A DNA stretch of 64,000 bases from Ulota crispa (GCA_963920765.1 OY987247.1:10822471-10886470); one strand, 5' to 3'. Shown: positions 23,949 to 35,235, counted from the first letter of the stretch. Notes: generated by a model not told the origin, from the sequence alone. Numbers and translations are program-made.

Positions 23949-24767
23949 CTAATATCTTGAAGTCACCTTAAAAACATGAAAAAAAATGGTTGATGTTCAT
24001 GATCATATAAAAAAAACATAATTGTGATGGTCCATAACTAAAGTTTCACTAAAAACTGACAGTTAATGTATTCTTAGCCAATGAAAATGCAAAAAAAACC
24101 AACTAAACTATGAAACCAAGAGAAGATAATCAGCTAAGTTTTCAAAAAAAGGTTTAATTATATTATAAATGTAGGGAATATCTGGTGTAGACACGTGAAA
24201 AACAGGTTGGAAATGGAAAACGAAGAAATAGGTGAAGCTCAAGAACCTCAAATAACATTGCTCACGTATAATATTCACTATTACAATTTAATGTAATAAG
24301 TACAAATGTGATAATCGTAAACAGCTCAAGTTGCTAACAGCACTGCTAAATGTGCAAAATTTTGAAACGGAACACTCAGGTTTCCACTCCTTTCTTTTAT
24401 TGTAGTGTAGCTACAACTATAAATTTGGTAAATGTTTTGCTAAACCTAGATATGTCTGATGACACTGGTAGTAAAGTTGGGGTAAGCAAGTGGTGCTGGG
24501 ACATTATTGTAAGAGAAAAGCTGACAACTAGGGTGTACTCATAATAAAGACTCTCTACAGCTTCCAACTCCTTCCGGTGCTGGAACATCCTTCTCGGCTC
24601 TGTGGAACATGTACACTAATAACAGGTCCTGTACTTACACTTACAGCAATTTGGTATGTAAGGGTGAGAGTTCTACGCACCCCAAATAAATGAGCACAAC
24701 AAAAAGTTTGTAGAGCTGGAAACAGGAACCTAGCACAATTTGTACAGGGACAAAGCAGGGCCTCATG
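23949..24767. other. Region downstream of the peroxidase gene
   Basis: AT-rich; contains the probable 3' UTR of the minus-strand peroxidase. TTTATT at 24396-24401 (AATAAA on the minus strand) is a candidate polyadenylation signal about 370 nt after its stop. Otherwise nothing recognisable. Confidence 0.35.
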
Positions 24768-27690
24768 CTATACCGGCGTCAGCTGCAAACAAAAATACCC
24801 ATCACAGTTCCATTAGTTCAAAAGTCATCCAGAAAACCAAAATCCAAACTTGATTCAAGGGGTTTGAAAAGTGATAAAATCGTAAAAGAGCTCCAAAAAC
24901 ACACCAAAGGCTTGCAACTCATTTTCTAGACATTTAATCCCATAATTCTTAGAAATTGATAAACTAGAATGTTTTTATTATTATTTTAGAAATCCAAACC
25001 GTTGATATTGTACACTACAATCGTGCATTTAGGTTGCGCCACACTAATTTCTCAACATTTTATACAACATACTTATTGATATTACAATAATATTCATCAA
25101 TAATTACTCGAAAAAACCATATTTTTTAAGGGTGTAGCAACAACAACAAAGTTGCAAAAACATAAACTAGCAACGTCCAAGTCATAAGGTCATAAACCAT
25201 GTGAACCCTTAGTATTGAGAGAGTTGCAAGCGCTTCCAAGTGGCCAAGCAATGAGTCATGACGTAACTTTTCAACATAAGGCAACCTAAATGTCATATTT
25301 TGTGTAAGAAGCTTGTTGCTCAATCTATACTAAAAAAATCAAGGGAAGATGACTAAGGTAGGAGGTTCATAAACCAACCATGTTCTATATGCATTCCCTA
25401 TCTAGGAATGAGTGACATGTTCCTTAAGATATTGATTATTGTCATTGGTGATTTAGGTAGGCTTACATGGTCAGTTTACGGACCTCCTACCCCTAAAGGA
25501 CATAGTGTGCCATTGCGACCAGTAGAATACGAGGTATTTTTCTTGTATTTGGACTAGATTCACACCTTTACTACATTTAAGATCAACAAAGAAGCTGGAG
25601 AATAGATCAAAGCCGTTCTAGTGATCTACTAGACATCCCAAATTAAAACTTCTTTTTGGTAACAAATGCTAGTTATAAGGCAGTGTATATACTATGCCCT
25701 ATGGTCCTTTAAGGATTAAATAGTTAGAAAATGGATGAGTGACACGTTTCTTCAATCTACTACAGTCATTGATGAGTGGGTTAGGTAGGCTTCCATGGTC
25801 AATTTGTGGACCTCCTACCTTAGTTAGAAAATAGCACCGTTGAGATCTAAACACATTGATTGTTGGTTACTCCGGAGGATTTGAGAGTTAAAAATGTTGG
25901 TGCATGTGAGTGAGGGTGAGATGGGGGGGGGGGGATGTTGGAAGGGACGTACCCAGCATTGGTTGCGGATGACGCCGGCGGTGCCGGTGAGCACGCCCTG
26001 GCGCCCCATCTTGAGCGTGGAAGCGATGAAGCTCTCGAAGAAGGCGGTGCGGTTGGCCGCCAGGCTCGTGACGAGGGGCTGCGTGCGAGGGTCGTTGTAA
26101 AGGGCCTGGTCGGACGTCATGACGCCGCGCCCGATGATGAGGTTGACGAAGTAGGAGGTGTCGAAGCTGTTCGGCGTCTGCAGGTCCATGAACGTCTTCA
26201 GATTCAGCGTCGCGAAGTCCGTCGCCTCGCCATTCCGCGTGCAGAAGTTGTACAACTCCTGCCCGAACTCCGCGTCCGGAAACGAGCTGTTCGCCGCCGC
26301 CTGATACCGGTCCTCGAAGTTCGTGCAGTGCACCTCCCCTATCGTGTGCGCCCCTGCCACCATCCCCCGCCACAAAACATTAGGTCATATGCAACCCCCT
26401 TAAACCCCTAAGCGTCACAGCGGATGTTTTCCGGATCTAGATTCCAAGAGCAGCTGAGTAATCAAACGTTACGATCTTAGCATCCATACGGTAGATTTTC
26501 ACAAACATTACAGATTTGCACTTGCTGGTAAGTTGGTAACAAATATCTATGGTGAATTTTTTCAATTATGGCTTACACTCTGTGACGGTTAGGGGTTAAA
26601 CCCCCGCAACTACTTCCATCTCTCCTCGTCTCCTCGCTTTTGGCAAATGCTTACGCATTTTAACTGAAACGCTTTCGAGACCTAAATCCGACCCCAATTC
26701 TTCGGGCAGAGAGTGCGTTAAGAGCGTTTTCTAGCTCACCTGAGAGGACGACGAGGTCGGTCTGATCTAATCCAGCGAGCGCCATGGACGCCAGCAAAGC
26801 GTCCACTTTCATTGTCGACAGGGGTACGCTGGCAGTCGCGGCGGCCAAATACGAGACGACGCCATCTCGACGCCCCAGATCGATGTCAAAGCTCGGTCCT
26901 CCCGACTGCATCACAAATATTAAATTCCACAGCTCCAGTCAGTACACTAGACTCACGTTCTGCAACAGCCCGCGTGGAATCAACACCCCTCCGTCATTGA
27001 TTTGGGTGTGATTGTAATCCCAGCGGAATCTTCTACTAAAAACCTCTAAATTCACTTATGGTCTCCCTTTCGGAAATGTTGCAAAAATCTCCGTGAGATG
27101 GATTTGAGCACACGGGGAGAGAAGATGGTGTCTTTGTGGAGACTAGACGTACACCGGAGTGGGTAATCTAGCAAAATGAGGATCTAGACAAGGTATAGAT
27201 GGGCTATGGGCGGTACCACGAAAACGGAGTTGACAGCAGCGAGGGCGAGAATGTCAGCGCAAGAGACGATCCCGGGACACGCGGCTTCGACGTTGGCTTT
27301 GATATCGTCGATCACCTCGAACTTCCCGAGCGTCGCACTGATGGTGGCGTCCTTCTCCGCTTGCACGGTGGCGGTGGAGTTGAGTAGAATGGACGCGTCG
27401 CACCCTGCCGCGACGCAGTCGTGGAAGAAGAGGCGCAGGAGCTTCCCGGGCGTCTGAATGTCCTGCAACACTGCGGCGTTCACTCGGTCCGCCACAATCT
27501 GAGTCAGGTTGGGACACGTCGTGGCGTAGAAGCCGAATTGCAACGCCGGTGCCGGCGATGGCGATATCGCCTGCTGCAACGAGCGCCGACCCCCGAACAT
27601 CGCACCCATGGGACATCCCACAACCTCGTCCACCACGCACAGAATCGCTACCACCACCAGTGACTGCCAGCACCGCAAAACCATCCTCAT
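24768..27690 (-). CDS. Class III secretory peroxidase, four exons
   Basis: Predicted 351 aa. Exons on the minus strand: 27690-27217, 26905-26740, 26353-25953, 24782-24768; phases 0, 1, 0; all borders GT/AG. Seen: a signal peptide (residues 1-25), a Pro/Ser linker, and the distal haem site with Arg86 and His90 (LRLFFHDC). The proximal site is His216 in LSGAHTIG. All eight structural cysteines are present (59, 92, 97, 138, 144, 223, 251, 346). Class III enzymes oxidise phenolics and other donors with hydrogen peroxide in the cell wall or vacuole. The second exon is 166 nt, exactly the size of the conserved third exon of classical plant peroxidase genes. The usual first intron is absent, so exons 1 and 2 are fused. 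The last exon is an inferred 15-nt microexon coding LTPV and stop, chosen because QCW is followed at once by a strong GTACGT donor and TTTGTTTGCAG precedes it. If unspliced, the frame would read on into a C-rich tail ending at 25824. Start ATG 27688-27690 fits the signal peptide. Confidence 0.92.
25354..25822. mobile_element. TAAGGTAGGAGG-family MITE, interrupted and partly duplicated
   Basis: In peroxidase intron 3 (24783-25952). It starts TAAGGTAGGAGGTTCATAA and ends GGACCTCCTACCTTA. A second right end (GGACCTCCTAC) occurs at 25490-25500, and the 85 bp before it recur before the final end (GAATGAGTGACATGTTCCTT against GGATGAGTGACACGTTTCTT). Between the two copies sits a CCCCTAAAGGACA...GGTCCTTTAAGGA element (about 25499-25715). 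Confidence 0.65.
25499..25719. mobile_element. piggyBac-like MITE nested in intron 3, left TTAA lost
   Basis: Starts CCCCTAAAGGACATAG and ends ATGGTCCTTTAAGGA followed by TTAA (25716-25719). The left flank is CCTAC rather than TTAA. A second, decayed copy of the same interior (ACACCTTTACTACATTT, CCCAAATTAAAACTT) lies at 44709-44940. Confidence 0.65.
26400..26599. mobile_element. piggyBac-like MITE in peroxidase intron 2
   Basis: Body 26404-26595 (192 bp) in intron 26354-26739. TTAA lies on both sides (26400-26403, 26596-26599). Ends ACCCCTAAGCGTCACAG and CTGTGACGGTTAGGGG are inverted repeats over about 16 bp, with one extra A at the left end. Its CTAAGCGTC end resembles the element at 35236-35471. 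Confidence 0.75.
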
Positions 27691-28674
27691 CGTGCGTGGA
27701 TTCCACTAATCTCCCACCGCGCCCCCTCTCAAATCGACACAGAATTCCTACAATAATACCTTTCAAGCTCGCAATCAGAAATCCAAAAGTGTTCGTCACC
27801 CGCGTCGGTGGGCCTCACACACACACCACGGTTCGGATTCCAACCACTCGATACCGAAACTCCACACCCGTGCTTCAAAATCTAGACGCTCGGGTACGGT
27901 TCTATCAATCACGTCCAGTGTAGCTTTTACTCGCTCTAGCTCGCTCACCACAGCGCATGCAATCGCCGTGCAATCTACAGCGGAGCCAGCTAGTAAGGAG
28001 CGCGAGTATGATTGCGAAGCTGACGTGCCACTCAATCCAAATCCAAGTCGCGTCCCAACCTACGAACAGAGGTTTACTACCACCCTAGTGAAGGCGATGG
28101 CGACGAGCTGCGAATCAAGGTGCAATTAACTGACCCCACTAAATCTCAAAAGTCTTGATAGGAGCGAGCGAGGCATAAACTTAATGCCCAGTTCCCTATG
28201 CACCGTTGAGACTAGAAAATGATAAAAAAATGAGTTTACAGTGGCGTCGTCTAAACCGAGCTGAAACGGGCGACCGATTCGCCTGGGATTCGATGTCGCA
28301 GGAGGCACGCTGTGGGGCCCAGAGAAAAGATGGCTGGATAGGCGCTTTTTGTTTGTAGGCATGGCGAGTGCTGGAAACGCGTGCTCTTTCGGAGCAACGC
28401 TCATCAGCAACCTGCCGAAAGTCCAAACCGATTGTCTGGTGCGAGTCAACGTCGCAGGGATCATCGCTCTTTCTTCGCATTTCTTCGTGTTTTAGCGACC
28501 GTCGCTCACCAACCGCGGGTACCAGGTCGCCGGGCTTTTGCGCTCTTCGTCAGTGCACGGCGTTCGCTTTGGGGCCAGATCTCGTCACTACCAGCCTGTC
28601 CGAAATTCACTTAACAAAATGCGTTTGTCTAGACTCTATCATCTTTGTATACAATAAAACGGGGTTTTTTGTAC
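27691..28674 (-). promoter_or_regulatory. GC-richer upstream region of the peroxidase gene
   Basis: About 1 kb with many CpG dinucleotides and clearly higher GC than the surrounding DNA, directly upstream of the peroxidase start on the minus strand. It is probably its promoter and 5' leader. Frames on both strands here have no domain-like content. No clear TATA box was found. Confidence 0.4.
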
Positions 28675-29112
28675 GGTAAAGTTTAGGGAATTGATATGTC
28701 TACCACACCCTTTCAGCTTTTCTACCACCCTCCCGGGCTAAATTTGAGATTTCTACCATCAGAAAGAAGAATTTGAGAATTTTGAGTTCAGATTTGGACT
28801 TAGAGATCTTGATTTTGTGTAGAATCACAAAAAAAAGTTGTAATTGCACAACACTCAATGAAAAAGCTTAGCTAGGGCAAAAAGTGTTACTTTTACTTTT
28901 GTTTATAAAAAAAAGATAAGTTTTTTTATTGGATGTTGTTCAATTGCAACTTTTTTTTATGATTGTAGGCTAAATCACGGTTTCTAAGTCCAAATTTGAA
29001 TTCCAAATTCTCAAATTTAACTTTTTGATGGTAGAAATCTAAAATTTACCCCATAGGGTGGTAGAATAGTTGAAAGGGTGTGGTAGGCATATCAATCCCC
29101 GAAAGTTTAACG
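28675..29112. mobile_element. Foldback MITE with GATATGYCTACCACACCCTT ends
   Basis: About 438 bp. AAAGTTTAGGGAATTGATATG at the left pairs with CATATCAATCCCCGAAAGTTT at the right. Pairing continues through CTACCACACCCTTTCA, the TTCTACCACCCT block, and AATTTGAGAATTTTGA against its complement. The centre holds two facing AAGTTGTAATTGCA/TGCAACTT motifs near 28835 and 28950. No coding frame. Confidence 0.78.
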
Positions 29113-30343
29113 TGCCTGAAGATTGAGATTTTTATGTGAAATGGGGTTTTTCTGTGTAGGGAAATTGTTTGTTCTTCGGAAGTCAAAGGATTTTGTGTGC
29201 CATGTGAGAAGGCTTGATATCATGTAAATTCCACTATAGTTTGATGATTTAGCTAAATTGTAAAACTTCATGTGCCAAGAAGTGGTATCATGGAGCCTCC
29301 ATTACCTCACGATGGTTTTAGTTTAGCTGTGATTATGTGCAATCATCAACGCTATTGTTGCTCGATAAGCGTAATTTTGCTTAAAGTTTGAACTCTATAT
29401 GGTTTTAGCTAGTTTTCGTGATTACCCAGTGCATGATGTTTTTATAATTTTCCAATAATGCAAAAACAAGATCCATATATATCATGGTCTTCTCTGCACA
29501 AAGCACAAACCTGCACACCACTAGTTTTTTTTGAAAGGACGTAGAAAATATGTGGTAAATCAAAAGAAATTGTTTAACATTCTTACAGCAGTTGAAATAT
29601 TTTCTTGGAAGCATCATGTGCATTGCTATGAGGAGTCATGAGATGATGGAGTAAATAATAGAGAAGATGGTAGGAGTCATGAGATGATGTAGTAATAATA
29701 GAGAAGATGGTAGAAGAATATGATGGCTAGTTTGAGAAATTGGATAAGAAAAAATCAAAAGAACAAGAAAGAACTTTGTACGGGCTGGATATGGTTTCTT
29801 TGTGTGCATTAAATCTTGTTTTGAAATATATAGTATTGTATTCAGTGATTACATACACATTTATTGAGCTTTAAAAAATCTCTGGGTTGTTCCTTCATAA
29901 AAAAAATTCTAAGGCTTGCATGAAAGTTATGTCACTAAAAATACATGATTGCTTGGTTCAACCTTGACTCACTTCTGTGCTTCCTCATTATAGTGAGCAA
30001 AGCTTGTGGGATTCTGTAGATTTTTAAAGTCAAGTTTTGTGATTTGTTTCCTTGTAGTTATTATAATAAGTAAAAATTATATTTGCTATGACTGATAACT
30101 TGATCTGAGTTCTAAGATTACACCTTAATAGATAAAAATAGGAAATTAAAACCCAATAAGGGTCAAAATTGGACAATAGAAGGGGTTTTCAAAAGTTGAA
30201 TTTATAAAAACTGCCCTATTTTCAGGGAGAGTCAACTAACACGGAAAACTTGGATTATCAAATGAAGGTCTTCTTATCTCCTCTTCTCTTTGTCCCATTC
30301 AAAGATTGAACCATCTTGGGTGTAGCTTCAACAACACTTGTCT
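29113..30343. other. Intergenic AT-rich region
   Basis: About 1.2 kb with no recognisable gene. A short direct duplication around AGTCATGAGATGATG...GAGAAGATGGTAG (about 29635-29670 and 29671-29712) is the only local structure seen. Confidence 0.4.
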
Positions 30344-30711
30344 TAAGGTAACAACACCCATCTCCATCATGTTCCCGTGGGCGTCACCTAGCACTGTCAA
30401 TGATTGACAAATACAAAAATAAATGATTATAGTTGACAAAGTGATTGTTGTGGGTGACTAACATGATAATTTTGAGTGTCCCATCTCACTATTTAAAACC
30501 AATATGCATTATTTTTAGCATCTCTTACACACAACCATACAATTTTAGTAATTTTGGACTTTGAAAAATTATGCTTACAATCGGAACTTTGATATAATGC
30601 CAATGTTTTTGGTTTTCTCTTCCTAACTTGACAATAAATTTTCTGAAGTTCATCAATTGATTTTCTTACCCCAAAATCCTTAGTTTGACGCTTATGGGTG
30701 CTGCTACCTTA
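30344..30711. mobile_element. TAAGGTAGC/CCCAT-family MITE, copy 2
   Basis: 368 bp. It starts TAAGGTAACAACACCCAT and ends ATGGGTGCTGCTACCTTA. The interior (CATCAATTGATTTTCTTACC; CACACAACCATACAATTTTA) matches the arms of the palindrome at 7914-8729. The next element begins immediately after it. Confidence 0.78.
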
Positions 30712-30712
30712 C

Positions 30713-31334
30713 CCCCTAAAGGACTAAGCACCCTTTTTGGGGACAAATGGGATTTTGGGCATGTACCTATGGCTAAACTACTTTGCATGATTTTTTGAAA
30801 ATTTTATGGATGATGGGGAATTCAAAGATCTATGTGGGCATCTAACTATTTCTTCATTTTGACGTTTATTGAAGAAGTTAAAAATGAAGTTCTAGGAAAG
30901 GGTCCAGATTGGGCAGCCTAAAAACTTCTTTAACCCCTAAAGGACCAATTGTCCCCTCACGGGACAAATGAATTTTGGGCATGTATCTACATCTAATCTA
31001 CTTTTTGTGATTTTTTGAAACTTTTATTGAAGGTGTGGAATTCATATATCTATGTGGGCATCTAATTTTTCCTTCATTTTGACGTTTATTGAAGAAGTTA
31101 AAAATGATTTTTTGGAAAACAGACGAGATTGGGCAGCCCAAAAACTTCTTTAAAATTTGAATTTAAAAAATACATATATGAAATAGGTTCCTTAGACTTA
31201 TATATACAGAGGGAGCTTTGAATCATTCAATTTTGATAAAATTTTCAAAAAATCTCACAAAGTAGTTAAGCCATAAGTACATGCCCGAAATCCCATTTGT
31301 CCCCTAAAAGGGGGCTTGGTCCTTTAGGGGTTAA
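30713..31334. mobile_element. piggyBac-like MITE with a tandem half-copy joined at TTAA
   Basis: A complete copy, body 30934-31330, lies between TTAA at 30930 and TTAA at 31331. Its ends are CCCCTAAAGGACCAATTG and GGCTTGGTCCTTTAGGGG. In front lies the left part of a second copy (30713-30929) that aligns with 30934-31146 and stops exactly where the sequence reads CTTCTTTAA. The join therefore falls on a TTAA that both copies contain. Shared interior: GGGACAAATG, TTTTGGGCATGTA, TTTGACGTTTATTGAAGAAG. Confidence 0.82.
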
Positions 31335-31586
31335 CCATCATTGTAAAACCAAAACTAACTTCCAAATTTGACGCTACTAGTGATCAATGCAACCATAACA
31401 TTGTTCACCAGGACTTATACCTCCCCTCAGCTATGGAGGAATATCCCTCCCTATATACCTGGGGGAGGATTTAGTTATAAATTTTGAATGTTGATTGATC
31501 CTCACCCAAAGGAGGCCAGAGCTAGCGAAGATCATTCACTGGAGATCCTCATATTTGGGGAGCAAGAGGACCCCAGTGAAGGTTAA
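31335..31586. other. Short intergenic stretch
   Basis: Contains CCTCCC/GGGAGG-rich sequence (31409-31470), but no complete element or gene. Confidence 0.35.
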
Positions 31587-31900
31587 GGGCATCTCCACCA
31601 GTGGCTTGGGCATGCTCAAAATGGATGAAAAGTAGCCAAGCCCCTCTTAGATCCCTCTCAAACTCTCTTATGTGGCAAGTCTAGCAGGCCACTCTCCAAG
31701 GCACTATTCATGCACTATTCACCCTAACTTTAGTAATTTTTATTCTCTACTTCCCTAAATAAGTGGTCAACTACTTATTTATGGGGTGTCTTGGAGTGTT
31801 AAGCCACCTTTTCAAAAAGCATGGGTGAAGATTGAGAGCCTTCCGGCCTAGTTACACCAGATGGAAAACTTTGAGCGAGTCTGCACCGGTGGAGATGCCC
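31587..31900. mobile_element. PIF/Harbinger (Tourist)-like MITE
   Basis: 314 bp. Ends GGGCATCTCCACCAGTG and CACCGGTGGAGATGCCC are near-perfect inverted repeats. TAA is directly repeated outside (31584-31586, 31901-31903), the target size of PIF/Harbinger elements. GGGCATCTCCA-type ends are common among plant MITEs. A solo GGTGGAGATGCCC end occurs at 46239-46251. Confidence 0.83.
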
Positions 31901-33838
31901 TAACAATGTTATGACCGTAACGGTTGATTCCGACGTTATGGTAAGTCGCCCGGCTATTCCGGCATCGAGGGCGCCGAGGCCAACGCTGGACGGCGACTGG
32001 CAGACGACGCTACGGTCGACGGATGGGTCGGTCGGTTTTTCAAGCCCGTTAATATTCCCGGTGGCTGGAGCGTCGACACGTGTCACATCACGCATAGATG
32101 AAGCAGAAGTTTGTCATATGTCAGGGGACTAAACTAACAAGGCCCATCCGCACGCACTTGTAGAGTCGGAGCAGGAGGAGCGCTGCTAGTCTGCTCCAGT
32201 GTTGTTTGCCGGGCAGGAATCAGCTCCACCCAATCAGCCCTGTATCTGGAAAGCTCGCGGCTCCTCCAGGATTTTCTCTCCCAGTTTCCGGAGGTACGTT
32301 TCATGTAACTTGCAAGATAAGTTTATTCAGCAATAAAGTAAGGGTATCACCTGAATCTATGTAAATTAATATATTATTTTAAGCATTTAGTGACGGCTTT
32401 ATTATCTAACTCCATTATCCAAAATCAATTTTCTTGTATATCGCCAATCCTTTCTTTGATTCTTCTTGACTGTATAAATTTCAATTGCTGGTTTTTGTTC
32501 TGTTTTAACAAAAGCGTGCTTAAAAATCTTAGCCCCTAGTTATGACAAAATGTTTTTTGTCTTTGGATTTTAGTGTGGGTGTTTTTTTAACCTTATTTAA
32601 TAATGTGATGGATGTTTTTTGGAAGGATGGAATGTCGTCATTTGTAACTCTTTAAATATAAAGAAATGCACCATTCATGTTCATGTGCATCCAAAGTGGC
32701 TATGTTATATAGTTTTGGTATTAATTCAGGTGGGTTTTGGTAATTTTATCCACTCGAATATGACAGGTATTTGTAGAACGTTCTCAAAAAATTCCAAAAT
32801 GGAAGACCTGCAAAACAATGGCATGGAGGGACCTGACTTTATGTTTTTGCTTTCTATATTTTTTGCAATCTTTGAAAGGAGACAGGCTTTTGAATATCAG
32901 CTTGGAGCTGGGCTCACAGTGTGTGAAGCCAAGTGGGTGCATCTCTCCTTGTCAGTGGTATTTTTGATGGTTACTTTTGTGCCCCACAAGGTTTGTGGTG
33001 TATTTCATAATTATTTCAATGTAGATGGCAACATAATACCTCACTTGTGATGTTGATGCACTTGGCAAGCCTATAATTCTGATTTCTTTAATTAATTCAT
33101 AGCACTCACCATGAGTGTACCCTCGTGAAATTAACACAGGCTACCTCGAAATCTTATGGAATTAAACCAAATTACCTTTCATCAATAATTGGTGCCTTCA
33201 ATATGAATGCCATATGTGACTAAATTTGGATTTTTCATATATTTATGAACTTTGTTTGCAAAATATAGGAAGATCTCTTGATATTGAGGGACATATATCT
33301 AATCATGATTTTCTGTATAAATCTCTCAACGTTTTACATATATATTGTTTTTCTAAACTTCTGATAGTCTTGAATTCATGAAAAAGGTAAATTAAAACCT
33401 TGGGCTTATTTTCTTGTTCTAATGGTGAATAGGAACTCCACTCTTGTTTGAATTATACAATGGGACTTGAAATTCCTTTTACTCGAGTCATTTGCTAAAA
33501 TGAAATTACACCAAAGACAACGAAATTGTAGTATAAGAATTTGTAGCGGAGATATTGTATAACTTGAACAAAAAAACAAAATCGCGTATTAAAGTTGGAT
33601 TATCTCTAATAGAGTAAGTTTCTCTAACAACCATGGTTGACTAGTAAGGTTTGGATATTTGTCTTGATTATGTCGACAAAAATTTCTTAACTCAATTCCA
33701 AGAATGACATATGAATATTGAAAACACAAGCAATGAAAATATCAAAATTTGTTGATGTTTTTTTTAAAATTTGTGACCTGATTTTAGTATCTTAATGTTG
33801 AACATTCTCTCATGAGAATCTGAGTACAGCCTATATTA
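31901..33838. other. GC-rich island with possible 5' exon, no identified gene
   Basis: 31905-32300 is markedly GC- and CpG-rich. It ends in GGAGGTACGTTTC, a good splice-donor context at about 32294, resembling a promoter plus first exon. Downstream DNA to 33840 is AT-rich. One open frame (32619-33050, 143 codons) has no domain-like sequence and no clear continuation. The region could be a non-coding transcript, a decayed gene, or a promoter whose gene has been lost. Confidence 0.3.
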
Positions 33839-34423
33839 CTCCCTCTGTCCCAATATAAAGCTCCAAATTAGGCATAGTTCTTGTCCCACTAACAAGCTTC
33901 CGTTTTTTGTTAATTTCAATTGTTGAGAAAATGTTTGTCATGTCCAATGGTCTCGTGGGGGCAAGTTAAGCAATTAAAGAGCATTCCTCTCTTAACAAGC
34001 TTGACCTTGCCCATATGAGGTACCATAGTTGCTACTAATCTTTAAATCATCAATAATGAGGAGCTAGCAACATGTACAAATATGGTACTTTTTGCATGGA
34101 ATTTGAGTGCCCAAACAGCAACATCAAAACTAAAAAATTTGCACACATTTGATAGATGGTATATTGATTCCCAAATGCATGTGTTATTAGTACAAAGACT
34201 AAAATAATGAGGAGTTGGCAGCCTTCACAAACTATACACAAATATGATACTTTTTGCATAAAATTTGGGTGTCTAAACGACAACATAAAAAACTGGAATT
34301 TTACAAATATTTGGTAGGTAGTATATTGATTCTTGAATACATTTGTCACTACCATAATGATTAAAAATACAGTAAATCCCTCATGGAGAAGTTTTTTGGA
34401 ACTTTATAATGGGATAGAGGGAG
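33839..34423. mobile_element. Stowaway-like (Tc1/mariner) MITE
   Basis: 585 bp. It starts CTCCCTCTGTCCCAATATAA and ends TTATAATGGGATAGAGGGAG. TA lies directly outside each end (33837-33838, 34424-34425). This matches the Stowaway terminus CTCCCTCYGTYCCA. An internal direct duplication of about 150 bp (34050-34200 against 34204-34350; AATAATGAGGAG, TACTTTTTGCAT) makes it longer than usual. Confidence 0.88.
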
Positions 34424-34425
34424 TA

Positions 34426-35235
34426 CTTTTTTTAGGGCTTGCTTTTTGTTACACGGTCCTTTCTGGGTATGCGACCTCTATCTTATGGGTACTAGATTTC
34501 CTATGCCTTATCCTACCTGATTATCGTTATCTTTTTTTAGTAAAAACAAAGTTGATTAAGGTTGGAGGCTTGAAAATAATTTGGGTTCTAAAAACGTTTA
34601 CTAACATACAGATAGATATTGGATTCAAAAAAGTCCATATTATAAGTTTTAATGTACTAGCAATGAACATTTCAAGATGTGGACGTCTGTAGAGCCATTC
34701 CCATGATTAGAACTTCAGAAATTCATAACTAATTTTGCTAGAGTTCAAACAACGTCAAACAACTTGGATTGGATGTTACTGTAATTCCATTCATCTTTTT
34801 GAGAAATTTTCAATATTCTAACGGTTTTAACTACTCCAAAGGCACAGATGAGCTATTAAGGGTTGCTTTTACCCTTGAATGCCTAGCTGGTAACCTTGTC
34901 TGCCTTTTACTGTGACGTTACATTGGAGTGGCAAGTGTTCAAGTATTATAATACTATTTCTAAAAGTTGCAAAAATTGGTAGTGAATGTTGTCCTCACAA
35001 AATTGTTAGAATGGTAACATGAGACCTAATGCCATATTTTTTAATCTTCTCACAATTCACGTCACCTGAAAATATGAATGCATTTAATGAGGTTGTATTT
35101 TGCCTTCCATGGTAGATCATGTTTTTGTGATCACTTCAAACAAATATCAAACTAAAAATGGCTTTTCTTCATCTTATAGATTATTATTTCTTTGTTATTC
35201 TTTGGACAAAAGTTGTTCACCTTGGTGTTTATGGG
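34426..35235. other. Intergenic region
   Basis: No gene seen. TTAAGGTTGGAGGCTTGAAA at about 34557 resembles a left end of the TAAGGTAGGAGG family, but no matching right end was found. Confidence 0.35.

Noticed and set aside
25894..27923. Several long open frames on the plus strand and in other minus frames
   Set aside because: They are shadows of the GC-rich peroxidase exons; their sequences lack domain structure while the peroxidase frame has all catalytic residues.
30713..31334. PIF/Harbinger assignment of the TTAA elements (TTA/TAA target)
   Set aside because: Left TTA and right TAA would not be direct repeats, and the single TTAA in the empty site at 61089 fits a 4-bp TTAA duplication instead.
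32619..33050. 143-codon open frame downstream of the GC-rich island
   Set aside because: The composition is typical of AT-rich non-coding DNA here, there is no domain-like pattern, and no in-phase upstream exon could be joined to it convincingly.
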